Shown here: piece after piece, positions 45,804 through 57,419 of the stretch
How positions within the stretch are numbered: position 1 is the stretch's first letter
Layout of the letters: each line of letters starts with the position of its first letter
Origin: Neurospora tetrasperma FGSC 2508
Lineage: Eukaryota; Ascomycota; Sordariomycetes; Sordariales; Sordariaceae
DNA length: 64,000 bases
NCBI RefSeq assembly: GCF_000213175.1
Contig: NW_009799099.1
Location: 3,474,163 to 3,538,162, forward strand
Direction of reading: 5' to 3'
The notes under the pieces: generated by a model
Told to the model about the DNA's origin: nothing
Seen by the model: only the letters and a program-made list of their open reading frames with translations
The model's database searches: none
Made by a program: the position numbers and the translations under genes

Positions 45804-47182
45804 CTAATACTGGCGAATTTCTATGGCACCATTCAACAACGCCTGCCTGAAGAGGTCCGCAAACGAGGAAGTAGTACGGCAATCACTCCTCTCCCTCTTT
45901 TCCAGAGCTTCTGGCAACCACTCTAGGATCTTTTCGATTCTGTTCGAGTGCTGTGCCGACAGCGTCAGTACCATGCTTAACAATCAATGACCCGACACAA
46001 GCAAACGGAGCGCAAACTTACCGAAGGATGCGTGCTCATCCACTCGGGCACTTCTCCTTTTGACATCCTTTCCATCTTCTCCCAAAACGTTACCGCCTCC
46101 CGCGGATCATAGCATGCCTCCGCCATCATCATCAAGCCGATATAATCCGCCTCGCTCTCCTGCTTGCGGCTCATCGGGTTCGAGATCGCAGTGTCGAGCG
46201 CCCACGCGCCCGCAAACTGGGCGATGATAGCCCCAAGCCCCAAAGCGCCGCAGAGCACCACCAGACTATAGAGCAGGATATTCAGGCCCAGGGTCTGCGA
46301 CATGCGCTCGCCAACATGGTCGGCGACGTTATGTGCAATCTCGTGACCGAGCACCGTCGCCAACTGCGAGTCTGTCCTGGCTAGGTTCAATATCCCGCTG
46401 AAAACAAACACCTTCCCGCCCGGCAAAACGAACGCGTTGGCCTTGTGCGGATCATCAATCACGAAAATCTCCCATTTTTCGTCTTTCATGCCGCTAAAGG
46501 GAATCAGTTTCGCCATCACCCGCTTCACGCGCTGCGTGCGCCAGTCCCAGTCAGGCAGGATGGCAACGCCTTGCTTTTGCAAATCGTACAGTAAGCGGCG
46601 GAAGGAGAGTTCGCCGGCCTCGAGTACCAGCTTGCGCGAGTAGATGTTGAAGCGCGTACGGCCCGAAACGGGCACCGTCTCGAGGTTGATGAAGTAGAAG
46701 ATGACGGTTCCCGCGACGCAGAAGACGAGAAGATATTTGGTGTTTTGGTGCCGAGCGGCCCGCTTGAGGTCTTGGTTCGTGAAGAGCGGGTCGGCGTAGC
46801 GGCGGTGGACGCCGTAGGGGTCGGCACGCTCGTTAAAGGAGCGGTTCCACCAGTCTGAGGCGAAACGGCGTTGTTGCGCCCATGGAGGAGGGCCGGTGAT
46901 TGGGGGTAGGCGGGTTGTCGTCGGTCGCCATGGTGTTGGCGTCGGTGTGAAGGTAGGGCTCGCTGCTCGGGGCTGCTGGAAGGTTGGGTTGTCGTGTATG
47001 ATGCTTCGGCTGGCTTGTGAGGTGACCGCTGTCGGGGATAATGCTGTGCTGAGGCGTGCGCATGTTCGAAAAGCTCCAGACGTAGCAGCGACTGCCTGGA
47101 TGCCTACGACAGCTGCGAGACCGGTCCGTTGCCCGATCACTGTAGAAGCTACACCAAGCGATGGTCGGAGATTAGGAAGCAT
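45804..47182 (-). CDS. OMA1: Mitochondrial inner-membrane metalloprotease OMA1 (M48 family)
   Basis: Two exons, 46,022-47,182 and 45,804-45,950, encode 435 aa. The intron has donor GTAAGT, branch TACTGACG and acceptor GCACAG; the second exon restores the family C-terminus (HSNRIEKILEWLPEALEKRE). The start at 47,182 (MLPNLRPSLG) opens a basic, Ala/Ser-rich mitochondrial presequence; an in-frame ATG at 47,230 would add 16 residues. A membrane segment lies at about 149-166. The zinc site is HEIAH (280-284), with the third ligand Glu in ESEADYIG (about 344); a second hydrophobic stretch (303-325) follows the zinc helix. OMA1 cleaves inner-membrane proteins such as OPA1/Mgm1-type dynamins and misfolded substrates under stress; that role comes from the family. 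Confidence 0.92.
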
Positions 47183-48794
47183 AGTATGGAATATGGAAGT
47201 GTCGCAAATTGTATATGTTACTTTCAACAAAGGTCAAGAACTCCTAGGTACAGCATGCAAACGAACGAGACCGTTTCGGAAACGTAGTTCGACACATGGT
47301 AGAAAGCAAAGCTAAAGAAGGGTTTCAGCCACCATAACGTGGCTTGCGATAGGATGTGTTATTCAAAGTGAAAGGTGTTGTTTGCTGACTTCGTTGCTGT
47401 GCACTGATGCGGTGGAATTCCGGCGAAGGTGGCAGATGAAAGCCCGGAATCTGACAAAATGACAGGTCCGTGACATGAAGACAAAGGGAGCTTCCACAAG
47501 CTCCGTCATCGCGCAGGGAGCGGACGACGTTCGGCAGGCAAGGATAGATGGGAGAACTGAAGGCTTGGCATTGGTGGAGCCAGTCGCGATAAGCTGAAGT
47601 GGAGATAACGCATCAAGCGGGCAGGTCTTGGCAGGAGTGATGGTTGCGTCTGGTATGCCTTCTTCCAATGAAGGCCAATAATCTTCAACTGTGAGAGAGT
47701 TGAGAGTTGTTAGAGAGTGAACAAGAAGCCGCCAATGTTCAGCAACTTCAGCTGTCGGGTCATGATGCTTCTAGCCCTTTGGAAGGATTCCCAACAATGG
47801 CCTTGAGGCTCGGAGGATTGGTAATCTACCCGATACACATGTCGAGCGGGATCATGCGACCTCATGGCCGGGTTGGGTTGGGGTATCACGACATGCGCTC
47901 GCGGTCCATACCGTCAGCTACCTAGACTCCGCGGAGGTGTGGTGGTACCAGCATGGATTGTGCCTCAACAACCTCGTGTCTAGTGTTGATCAAAGGATTG
48001 GATGTTGGTAATGCCTCAACTCTCATGGAATTACCATGGCCAGAGACTTGTTCCCAACACTTGGTCTGCATGAATACCCCTCATGTTTGCATATGTCACA
48101 GTGTTGCAAGCCCCAGTGCAATGATACGCCAGGACGAAGGGGGCATACTACTACTATCAGGTTCAAGTTCTGCTGGGAGAAGAGGGCAAGGTTGCCTATG
48201 CCATACTGTATATCTTGCCGGTGTCGACGCACTTTGTGTCGCTCCTTCTTTAGACAAAGGCTGTTGGTGATGGTTTGCAGAGTGCAGTTGCAGAGACCGA
48301 ACCTAGCTCCTTCCCGATATTGATATTTCTAATCCTCTGCAGTGCACTCCCCGAGTGATTTTCCCCAGGGATGGAGAAGCATCAATGGATACGATTTTTT
48401 ACCGTCACCAACGACACTTTCAGCCTCGCCCGGCTGCATGCCGTCTGAGATTTTGGTTAACTTTGGTTTGTTTGCTTTACCTAAAATCACCCCCTGCCCG
48501 ATGCCCCAGTCCCCCCTCCCGTTCTGCCTCCCGGTATAAGTCCTGTCTCACCCCAAAGTCAGTTCCGTCTACGACACAAACGTGGTGGTTACGCGCCACG
48601 ATATACGATTCATTCTTGGTTCGTTGTCGCTGAGCAGCCTTGCTCACTTACCTCTACTCTCCCCATCACATGCACCGTGCCACTATCGCACGGCATCCTG
48701 GCTTCTTCTGAGTGCTGACATCCCCCGAAAATAACAAGGCCAGAGTCACATTCTGGTCCCGTCAGCCTGGATCGAGGTAGATTAGCCTGGGCCA
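47183..48794. other. Divergent intergenic region, no gene supported
   Basis: 1.6 kb upstream of both OMA1 (minus) and the 973-aa membrane protein gene (plus); it must hold both promoters. Short frames exist, but none has family resemblance. Confidence 0.45.
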
Positions 48795-51700
48795 ATGATG
48801 GCTTATACGACCCCCAATCCTCTTGCTGTCGAACCCATGAGCAACGAAGTCGATACAACGATCCCAGACTCCCCCTCAAGTCTTCCTCAGACTCCCCGCA
48901 ACACCAAATCTTCGTGGGTTGCTCGCAACAGAAACAAACTTCTTAGGCGTATTGCTCTCTTCAAGTCACCCAAGATGGAGGCACCCATGATAGCCTCGAC
49001 TTCACCTACGCCTACAGACAATCAACACATTGGAACAGAGTATGTCTCTACCCAACATGAGGAAGCTCCTCGCTCTGTTTCCCCCGATTCAGCGTTAATC
49101 GGCATGGGCCACGATGGAACACACGGAGAGGGATTGCAGTCGCCGCCGCCGCCGCCGCCGCCGGCGTCCAACCCACAATATCAGTACCAGAACGTTCCCT
49201 CGCCGTCATCATATCCGCAGTTTCCAAAGGAGGCGGACTTGGGCATCTATGCTACTTACCCTGCAACGTTCTCCGGAGGATCCAATTCATACTCGCCGCC
49301 ACCCATGGGAATGTACGGAGTATTGCCCACGACACCTCAAGTAATTAACTTCCAGAACTGGGGACAGGCAGATGATGTCCAGTGCTTGATAAGTTCCCGT
49401 ATGTAGATATAATGGCCCATCGAAACCCACTTTCTCCGCAACTAATTTCTATCCTTAGCTCAAACCCCGTTCACCCCATTCGGACAGCCACCTTTTGCAC
49501 AGCCAGTCTATGGACAAGCAGGACAGGGACAGCCGCCCTATGCACAGCCGCCCTTCGAATGCTCTTCCCAGCGCGGCCCATATCGCGACAAGGTCAGCTG
49601 GCTTGGGATAACGTTGTGGTCCCTGTCCATTTTTTCAACCATTGGGAGCGGGATCTGGTTGGGTGTCGCCTTGATTCAGCCCAAATGGGGAAAGACAGTT
49701 TCCTCCGCTCATGGAGCCCTTCCACCGTCGACAGCTTCTTTGCTCACTGCCCTGATTGCCAAGTTGATCGAAACCTCCTTCGTTGCCGTGTTTGTTGCCT
49801 CTGTTGGCCAGATCCTTACGAAAAAGGCCTTTGATGTTGGCAACAGAGGTGTTACGTTGGGCGAGTTCGGCATGAAAAACTGGGTTGTTGTAAGTCTTCG
49901 ACACGACCTATTTGCCAGTACGCTTGCTAACTGTTCACAAGTCGCCAGGCTTGATGTTCACGAATATCAGACCCTGGAAGAAAGTGGGATTTACCCCTTT
50001 GGGTGTTCTATGTATGCTCGCCACCCTCGTTGCAGTGTTATACACCACAGCCTCGGACGCTCTCGTTGCTCCCAAATTGAAATGGGGCAAACCCGAAATG
50101 ATCGTCATGAAGAATTACGCCATGACTAGCTATGGGAACGTACAATTCGTCAAGCAAAGCTGTCATCTGCCGGATGGGCTGCTGGCCGATGACCAGAGCC
50201 AAGATAGTTGTCTTGCTGCGTCTCTCTCAGGTTTCTGTACGTCAAGAGCAACGCCATCCCTCCAGCACAGTTCCGGGAAATACCATTAGCTAACCGTCAG
50301 TGTAGCATATAATGACTTCCAAGCCTTCCTGTAAGTCGTATAGCATCAGGTATTTCATATACTTTGCATACTAACGGCTTTTAGGTCCACATGGTCAGAC
50401 TTTGGCCGGAACAACACAAAGCCAGAGGGACGTTACATGTCCAACAGGCCCCCAGTAACAGCAACGCTCTACGACAATGTCACTGTCACAGGGACGTGGA
50501 TTAATACCGAACATAGTGACCCCATGGCAAGCTACGAGAAGTACAAAAGAACTATCAACAATGTGACTCTAGCAGTTCCTCACCCTGGTAAGATCATCCT
50601 ATAATCAGCTTCGCAAGCACATGCCTAACTATGTGCAGGGGTGTACGACGCAGCAACAGATCCCGTTAATGAAATACTTCAGCCCAGCGATCTTTCCGGA
50701 GTAGGAGAATACAGGTTAGCGGCAAGCGCGGTCAGCCCGGCGCTGAATGTCCTCTGTGTGGGGATGACCGAAGAGGAGCTTGCGCCTCTTGTATACACAA
50801 CATGGCCTCATGCCAACTTAACGGACGCGGAGCTCCCAGGCGAAAAGACAGGTGGGTTGAATTGGTTAGACGATGTCCCTCCATCCAGCGAAAGTGAATG
50901 GGTCAATGGGACTGTTCTCAATGCCACCGTTGTGGATGACATATTTAGATGGGGCAAAGGCTACCAACGACGACCACCGGTCTTTCAGAGGGTAAGCATG
51001 CTTCCAACCATTTCAATAGATCACGCTAATTAAATCCGGGTGGGCAGTTTCCGTCAGAATACAACGTAATTATCAATGCGACAGTCGCAAGTTCAAACGA
51101 CTGGACCCACAAGTCAGGCTCTGTCTATACACTCGTCAACAACAATGCCACGGACGACTACACGTTGTGTGAGATCCGGTCGTGGCTCTCCATCAACTGT
51201 TCAACGCATCTCAACATCTCAGGGACGACCGGCGCTCATATGTCGGCAAACTGTGAAGATGAACACGATCCAGTCAGCTACCGCAAGTCAGTCCCGGGCG
51301 CTGTGGAACTGGATGAGTCTGACTGGAAGTGGTTAGCGCAATCATGGCAGCTAGCCATTTATATGAACTCCGGGTTGACGACCCTAAATTCTTCACGAGA
51401 TCGCATACTGACTGCACTACCATTGGAGGATCACCACCTCCCCAACAGAGTGCCATCCCTCGCTGAAGTCCTGGCGGCACTTGTCAGCCCGACATTGATC
51501 TCTGGCTCTATAAAGACGCCTGTTGTTCACTATTGGCACCCAGAGACGACACCAGTTGTTTTGCCGGGATGGGAGAACAACTTTAACGCTTCAATCACGA
51601 AACAAGAGTACACATCGGGCTCTGCTATGGATTGGCAACGCGCATTTCTAACAATCCTGATTATGGGGTTTTTACTAAACTTGTTTTGCTTGGTTCATTT

Positions 51701-52058
51701 GTTCATTCAGCTCAGGGGTCGGCCACTTACCGACTTCACGGATCCTGCAAACTTGTTTGTCCTGGCCATCAATTCTCCTCCCAGTCAGGCACTCAGCGGA
51801 ACATGTGGAGGAGGACCCACAGGTTATCAGTTGGATGTGCCATGGCGTATCGGCTACTCAGAACAATCAAACCACTACTTCTTTGAGGAAGCAACTGAAA
51901 AGAGGCAGAGGCTCAAGAGGAAGAAGGCAATTGGCCGTCGGGATATGGTCACTTCGGAAATGGAGCTGGTAGACTTCAAAGATGGCGACATCAAGGCAAA
52001 GATGGATGACCCGAGGCAGAGCTATGTCAAGTTGAGCAACCATAAGAGCTGGCTGTAA
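48795..52058 (+). CDS. Large fungal membrane protein with glycosylated ectodomain (973 aa, seven exons)
   Basis: Exons: 48,795-49,398; 49,459-49,889; 49,942-50,236; 50,306-50,330; 50,385-50,587; 50,639-50,991; 51,048-52,058. All donors are GTANGT-like, all acceptors end AG, and the frame is preserved throughout. Exon 1 encodes a Pro/Ser-rich tail with a basic patch (RNRNKLLRR) and polyproline. Exons 2-3 carry three membrane segments (around SWLGITLWSLSIFSTIG, SFVAVFVASVGQIL and LGVLCMLATLVAVLY). A roughly 450-residue region with many N-x-S/T sites and scattered Cys follows, then a fourth membrane segment (AFLTILIMGFLLNLFCLVHLF) and a cytosolic tail with FTDPANLFVLAINSPPS. The topology suggests a surface protein with a large outer loop. 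I recognise it as a widespread fungal type but know no function. Confidence 0.75.
50306..50330 (+). other. 25-nt micro-exon of the 973-aa membrane protein gene
   Basis: It is flanked by acceptor GTGTAG and donor GTAAGT. It contributes SYNDFQAF plus split codons and is required to keep phase 1 to phase 2 between its neighbours. Confidence 0.7.
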
Positions 52059-53300
52059 GGTTATTTATCCGGAGGAAATAATGGTGCTGATTCGGGACGG
52101 GACATGTCGCAGCATGGATATCTGCTGTCTGTAATACAAGGGGAAGTATTCAATCATAACACATGATTTTGCACCTCCATCCTACATTTCCCCCTTTCTT
52201 ATTGACGCTACGTCGTAAATTGATGTCACCGGTACTCGAAAGCGAGTAGCGTCTGCGGATAGTCCCTCATAATTCTGAGTGGATAACAAGATGATGTGCA
52301 AGGGGTGTGGTACAAGCAGCCCAAAGGGTACCATTGACCGCGGAACGAAGCACAACTGATAATACCTGCACAATCAGCCAGGATTTTCCCCGCTGGTATA
52401 GTAGGAGAGTTCTGCTCGAAGGATAAATGGCTCATCGACATTGTCTTTTTGATCACACCCAATGACAGGTCCAAACCAACGACTGGGAATATTCGCGCGA
52501 ACCACGTATGGAGGACCAAAAGCCCGGTTCATTTGGCACCGATAAAAATCACATATTGACGTTCCGCGCTGATGATTTCGGTCTCTATCAGGAATTCAAG
52601 TAGCCTGCGGGATTCTATACCCTGGACTCCGTTGAAAATGAAGTTGTATTCTTGGCCGCGTTGTCTACCGACATCCAGGGGCAACAGCTTAGAGATTTCA
52701 TTGTAGCAAATGGAACGTGATGCAGATTGGTAGTACTTTTACTACTTCTAGGAGCACATGGCGGCAACCTTGATCAGACTGCGGGTGTGAATATGTGCAC
52801 CCCAATCTCACGAGGACAAATCGACGATAGTGCAATAACCGGTCCCATGGGAGTGACCCATCATCGCGTCCATAAATAAAAACCCAAAGTTCACGATTCT
52901 GTACCATTTCTTACATCAACAATAGATTTGCATTTTACTTGTAGTTGAACAACTGGGTAATGTTAACCTTTTGTCGGAGCCCATTTTATGCGAAGTAAAA
53001 TTCTCCAAGTCGCTGACTTTTTCTAAACACTTCACTACCTTCAATAAGTAACCTTCCAGTCACGCATCCCTGGTGTAGACACCACTCAAACCGATTGTTA
53101 AACATACCGTTAGTGTTTAGGCCCAGTCTTCCTATGTCATCCAAGATGACCGAATCCCCAACGTAAAAAGAACCAGTGTATTTCCCATGGGAAGCTGCTC
53201 GCTTGATGCAAAGATCATCATCTTCCAAGGCGGTTCACGGTAATAGGCAAGAGCTCTGCGCCGCTGCTACACTGCTTCCACACACCCGGCAAGGAAAAAA
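52059..53300. other. Intergenic, no gene supported
   Basis: 1.2 kb between two plus-strand genes; only short frames. Presumed terminator of the membrane protein gene and promoter of the hydrolase gene. Confidence 0.45.
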
Positions 53301-55346
53301 ATGAGGTTTATTCTCTTCCTCCTAGCAGGCGCCACCCACCTCGCTCTTTCCACCGCCAAACAAAACTGTCCCCTCTACGGCCCGCTCTTCCCCAAACCGA
53401 CCAACCTGCTCCAAAATGCAGCCATCCAAGCGGCCGCAAAATCCTTAGACGAGATCTTCCTCAAGTACATCGATCACGACAACACCACAGGCGCAGACCA
53501 TTTTTCGTACGCGGTCGAGGTGTTTTCAGGGAGCGAAGACACACCGCTATGGTCGCACTACTGGACCGCACCGAACCTGGAGGTGTTCAACTCGACGGGC
53601 GTCAGCAAAGTCGATACCAATACTGTCTTTAGGGTAGGCAGTATTACCAAGATCTTTACGGTTTTGGCATTTTTGGCGACGGTGGGTGATCGAGTGTGGA
53701 ATGATCCGGTTACAAAACACCTACCGGAGCTGGCAAGGTTGGCGGAGAAGACGCCTGGTGGTTCGATGACGGTGCCGGATTGGGAGGAGGTAACATTGGG
53801 AAGTTTGGCTAGTCAGACGAGTGGGCTGATACGGGACTGTAAGTTATAGCCCTCTTCCCTGACGACAAGACGAGACCGGGAGCTGAGCTAACTTTCGTGA
53901 TGTGCAAAGACGCCCTCTTAGGAGAATTGGCATATGAAGTCCCCCTCGAACATCTCTACAAAATCGGGTTCCCGCCTCTCCCACTCGAAGAATTTCCGCC
54001 ATGTGGTACCCTCCCTACCTGCAACAGGGACCAGCTATTTGCTGGATTGGGGAAGTTACCTCCTTCGTTCCCGACATCGTCGACGCCAGCCTACTCGGAC
54101 ATTAGCTTTGCCCTCCTTGGTTATGTTGCCGAGCGCATCACCGGAAAGCCTTTCAAGACTCTCGTGCAGGATTCAGTGTTGACGCCATTGAATCTCACAC
54201 ATACGTTCATGTCGGCGCCGGATGACTCGCTGGGAATTATTCCGGGAAATCGACACTCGACGTCTTGGGCGTTTGACTTGGCGGAGGAAGCTGCGTGAGT
54301 AACGCTGGAGTTCCCTGTTGGTAAGGGAGCCGTGAGCTTACTAGCATGTCATAGGACGGGAAATATGTATACCTCGGCGGGTGATATGTCCTCGCTCGGC
54401 CGCGCAATCATGCGCTCCACACTGCTCAAACCTGCCGTAACCCGTCGGTGGCTGAAGCCATCTGTGTTCACATCAGACGCGAAGTCAGCTGTTGGCATGC
54501 CATGGGGTATCCGGCAGCTTGACATAGGCTCTAGTACGTTCATATTGGCCTCTTTGTCGTTAACCACCGCTAACTCATTTCTCCCTAGACCAATCCTTCC
54601 AGATAACCCACGCCTTCAACAAACTCGGCTCTCTAGGAGCCTACACCTCCCTCCTCGCCATCATCCCCGACCTCGACATCGGCTTCTCCATCCTCGCCGC
54701 CGGCGACCCACCTCCTGGCTTAGCAATGGATATTGCCGACACTTTAACAACCACTTACCTCTCAACGATGACGTACGTCGCTCGTACCGAGGCCGACCGG
54801 ATGTTCAGCGGTCAGTACCGGTATATGGGTAACATCACGGTTGCTGTCCCTAATTTTCCCCTTTCAAATTCCTCCAACTCAACCCCACCCAAGTACACCA
54901 ATGGCACTATAGTCGAAAGAAAAAGGTTGAATTCCTCCCTCACAATCTCCACCTCCCCCTCCACTCCTGGCCTCGTCCTCGAGAACTGGATCTCCAACTC
55001 AACCGATATGTCCTTCTATGCCGTGGCCATCGGGTCTAACATCACGGACGAGTACCTTAACAAGATCAAACCATCCGTTCGTCTTTACCCAGCGGGCTTC
55101 TCCGAGATTTTACCAGATGGAAAGGGTAAAAGAGTCGCTTTCAAGGCCGTCTTCGAAGACTTGAGTCTGCCCGAACGGAAACCGGGGCTGCAAATGGGTA
55201 CGGACTGTGCAACATGGGTTGGCGTGACGGGGGTGGTTTATGCCAGTCGGCCGTTGGATTTGTTTGTTTTTGAAGTGGATGGGGAAGGGAAGGTGAAGGG
55301 GGTGGAGAATGGAGCGTTGAGGGTTTGGTTGGATAAAGTTGGGTGA
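53301..55346 (+). CDS. Secreted beta-lactamase-family serine hydrolase (619 aa, four exons)
   Basis: Exons 53,301-53,838, 53,910-54,294, 54,355-54,533 and 54,589-55,346 join in frame through GTAAGT, GTGAGT and GTACGT donors. A signal peptide (residues 1-19) starts the chain. The penicillin-binding/class C beta-lactamase fold shows the nucleophile motif S-x-x-K in RVGSITKIF, a tyrosine motif YSD in TPAYSDISFALLGY (YxN in most members), and an HAFNKLGSLGAYTS block where a KTG/HxG motif is expected. Members hydrolyse esters, amides or D-amino-acid peptides; the substrate here is unknown. The last 200 residues are a C-terminal beta-rich extension with N-x-S/T sites. Fungal relatives with this N-terminal CPLYGPLFP segment are usually annotated as beta-lactamase-like proteins; antibiotic resistance should not be inferred. 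Confidence 0.88.
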
Positions 55347-56106
55347 CGTGCCGGTGAGATGAGGTGGCATGACGGGAGAGGAGGAAGGAAGAAGCAATGG
55401 AGGGAAGCGAAGGAGGAAAAAAGGTGGTAAGAAGGGGATTTCTGAAGGATACTGGCAATTGTGGAGAAAAGCAATTGAGGAGGGCATGGATGGGTTCATG
55501 GGCTCTGCATGAATGTCGAATGATGATGAATGGTCACCCTAACCACCTACACCTTTGAATTATTCTTTCCAACGCTGTGATATATCGTATTTTCTAGCTG
55601 TACATCCTAGCCGATTGTTGATATTTTATTCCTAGCTGGTTTTTATTTCTGAGCAGAGCCACTGACCTTGCGGGCATTATCGTCAAAGCCACGACAGGTT
55701 CTCTGTACTGCACTGAAGCATCGCCTTTCCATGTTCGTTAGCCCCACTTTAATCCACTCGTCAACTCTACGAGGACACTCGCAAATATCAGCACTTTCAC
55801 GCTGACATATCATGATTTCAAGGCCACTATCTGGTAAACAGATGGAATTAGTATCTCATAATCTGGTTTTTGCTCATAATTTGATACTGTAATTGTGCGC
55901 GATTCGGGACGCTTTTGCTTTGACTGCCCGTTGCATGGGTGGGTACCCACTCTTTGATGTATACCGCAAGGTAGGTAGGTAACCCCGGGTGTGAGCTGCC
56001 CGGACTGGACTAGATGGTCATGGTTTCGCAATGTGGGAGTCTGTCTGGTGTTCCCACCGCCCACTGCACGGAATGAGGAAGTGGGAAAAGACCAACTCAA
56101 GGAAAC

Positions 56107-56140
<34 letters not shown>

Positions 56141-57419
56141 AGAGAGAGAGAGGGAGACACAAAAAAGAATTGAGGGACAGAACCAACAATTTCCCATGAG
56201 GATTTTGTTCTTAGTGATGATTGTTAAACGCATTTTCTTTATTTCATTGATCTGAGGTCCGGGCCTTGCATATTCAATTGTGATGAGCGGTGTCTCTCAA
56301 CTTCTGTATGTCCAATGTTTTTTTTCTTTTCAATTTTTTTTTTCAATTTTTTAAGTTCCAGCTCACCCTCTGTCCATTCTCTTGAAAGGAAATGTGTGTC
56401 GTGACTCCAAGACCGGCAATCCTCACACCCACGGTTAAGTCCATGTCCATTTGATAGGTTCCTACTCAGTGTTGCTGCACTGTGCTTTCGGTGGGCGTTG
56501 ACATAACGTGATATAACACAAACTACTCGAAGCAAGGGATGGAAAGCCATATAAGGTTCAAAGTCAGCAGTTTGGAAAATTCACAGGTAAGATGGCCGTT
56601 GAAGTGCGTGCTGATAAATTTCGATTTTGGTCTTTTTTTCCACCCAGCCCAGCTTTAACCATGCTATGCTCAACTCCTTTCTCGAATGTTTATTTTGCCT
56701 TCCTTGCGTATGGTCTTGGATATTATACACAAATGATGTTGATGTTTGTAAGTTCGTTTGGGTATCCGTGATGTATCACAGCCAAGTGCCACAAGCCGAA
56801 GTATTTATGGTATGTATCCTTCTTGTCTGCTTGAAGTTCTGATCACAACCTTTCCGGTCGGTCATGTACTTAGTTCCAACGCTAACTATGTAGCGTGGTG
56901 TCTGTCTCCCATATTCTCGGGGTGACTTGCTTTCCTCCTCCGGCCTTCTCTTACTGTCCACTACCCCAAGACGCCGTTGTGATGCCCTAGCATGATTTGA
57001 AGACAGACAAAGAGAAACGAAATAAAAACAGAAACAGAAAAACGTTCGACAAATGATAGTAGGAAAAGAACACTCTTTGTCCGTGTATCCAACACGGTAG
57101 AGTATAGTAGGTGGTATAAACTCGGGCCAAAAGCAAGGGGGCATACAATGACTTGAGGTAGGGAGGTACAACGAGCACACAAAAAGACTTTCCCTTCTTG
57201 AATGCTTTGTCTCCTCTATCCCGCCCACTTCTTGTGGAGGGGTGGAATATCCATGCCCAGAGCAGGAAGCTTCCCACAAACCAGCCGACAAGTATACCGC
57301 CATCCGAGTGAAAAGTATCGCCGTCATGAAAATGGCTGCTCCGAAAAAACAAAAACTCCATTTATTCCCAAGGTCGTAAGAGGCGAAGATCATGGTATAT
57401 TGCCAGTGAACTTCGATCG
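55347..57419. other. Convergent intergenic region with simple repeats
   Basis: 2 kb between the hydrolase (plus) and FLC-family (minus) gene ends. It holds a long A-run followed by GA repeats (about 56,110-56,152). No gene supported. Confidence 0.5.
56110..56152. repeat. Poly-A and (GA)n tract
   Basis: A run of nearly 30 A is followed by about eight GA units. Simple sequence, prone to length errors. Confidence 0.9.
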
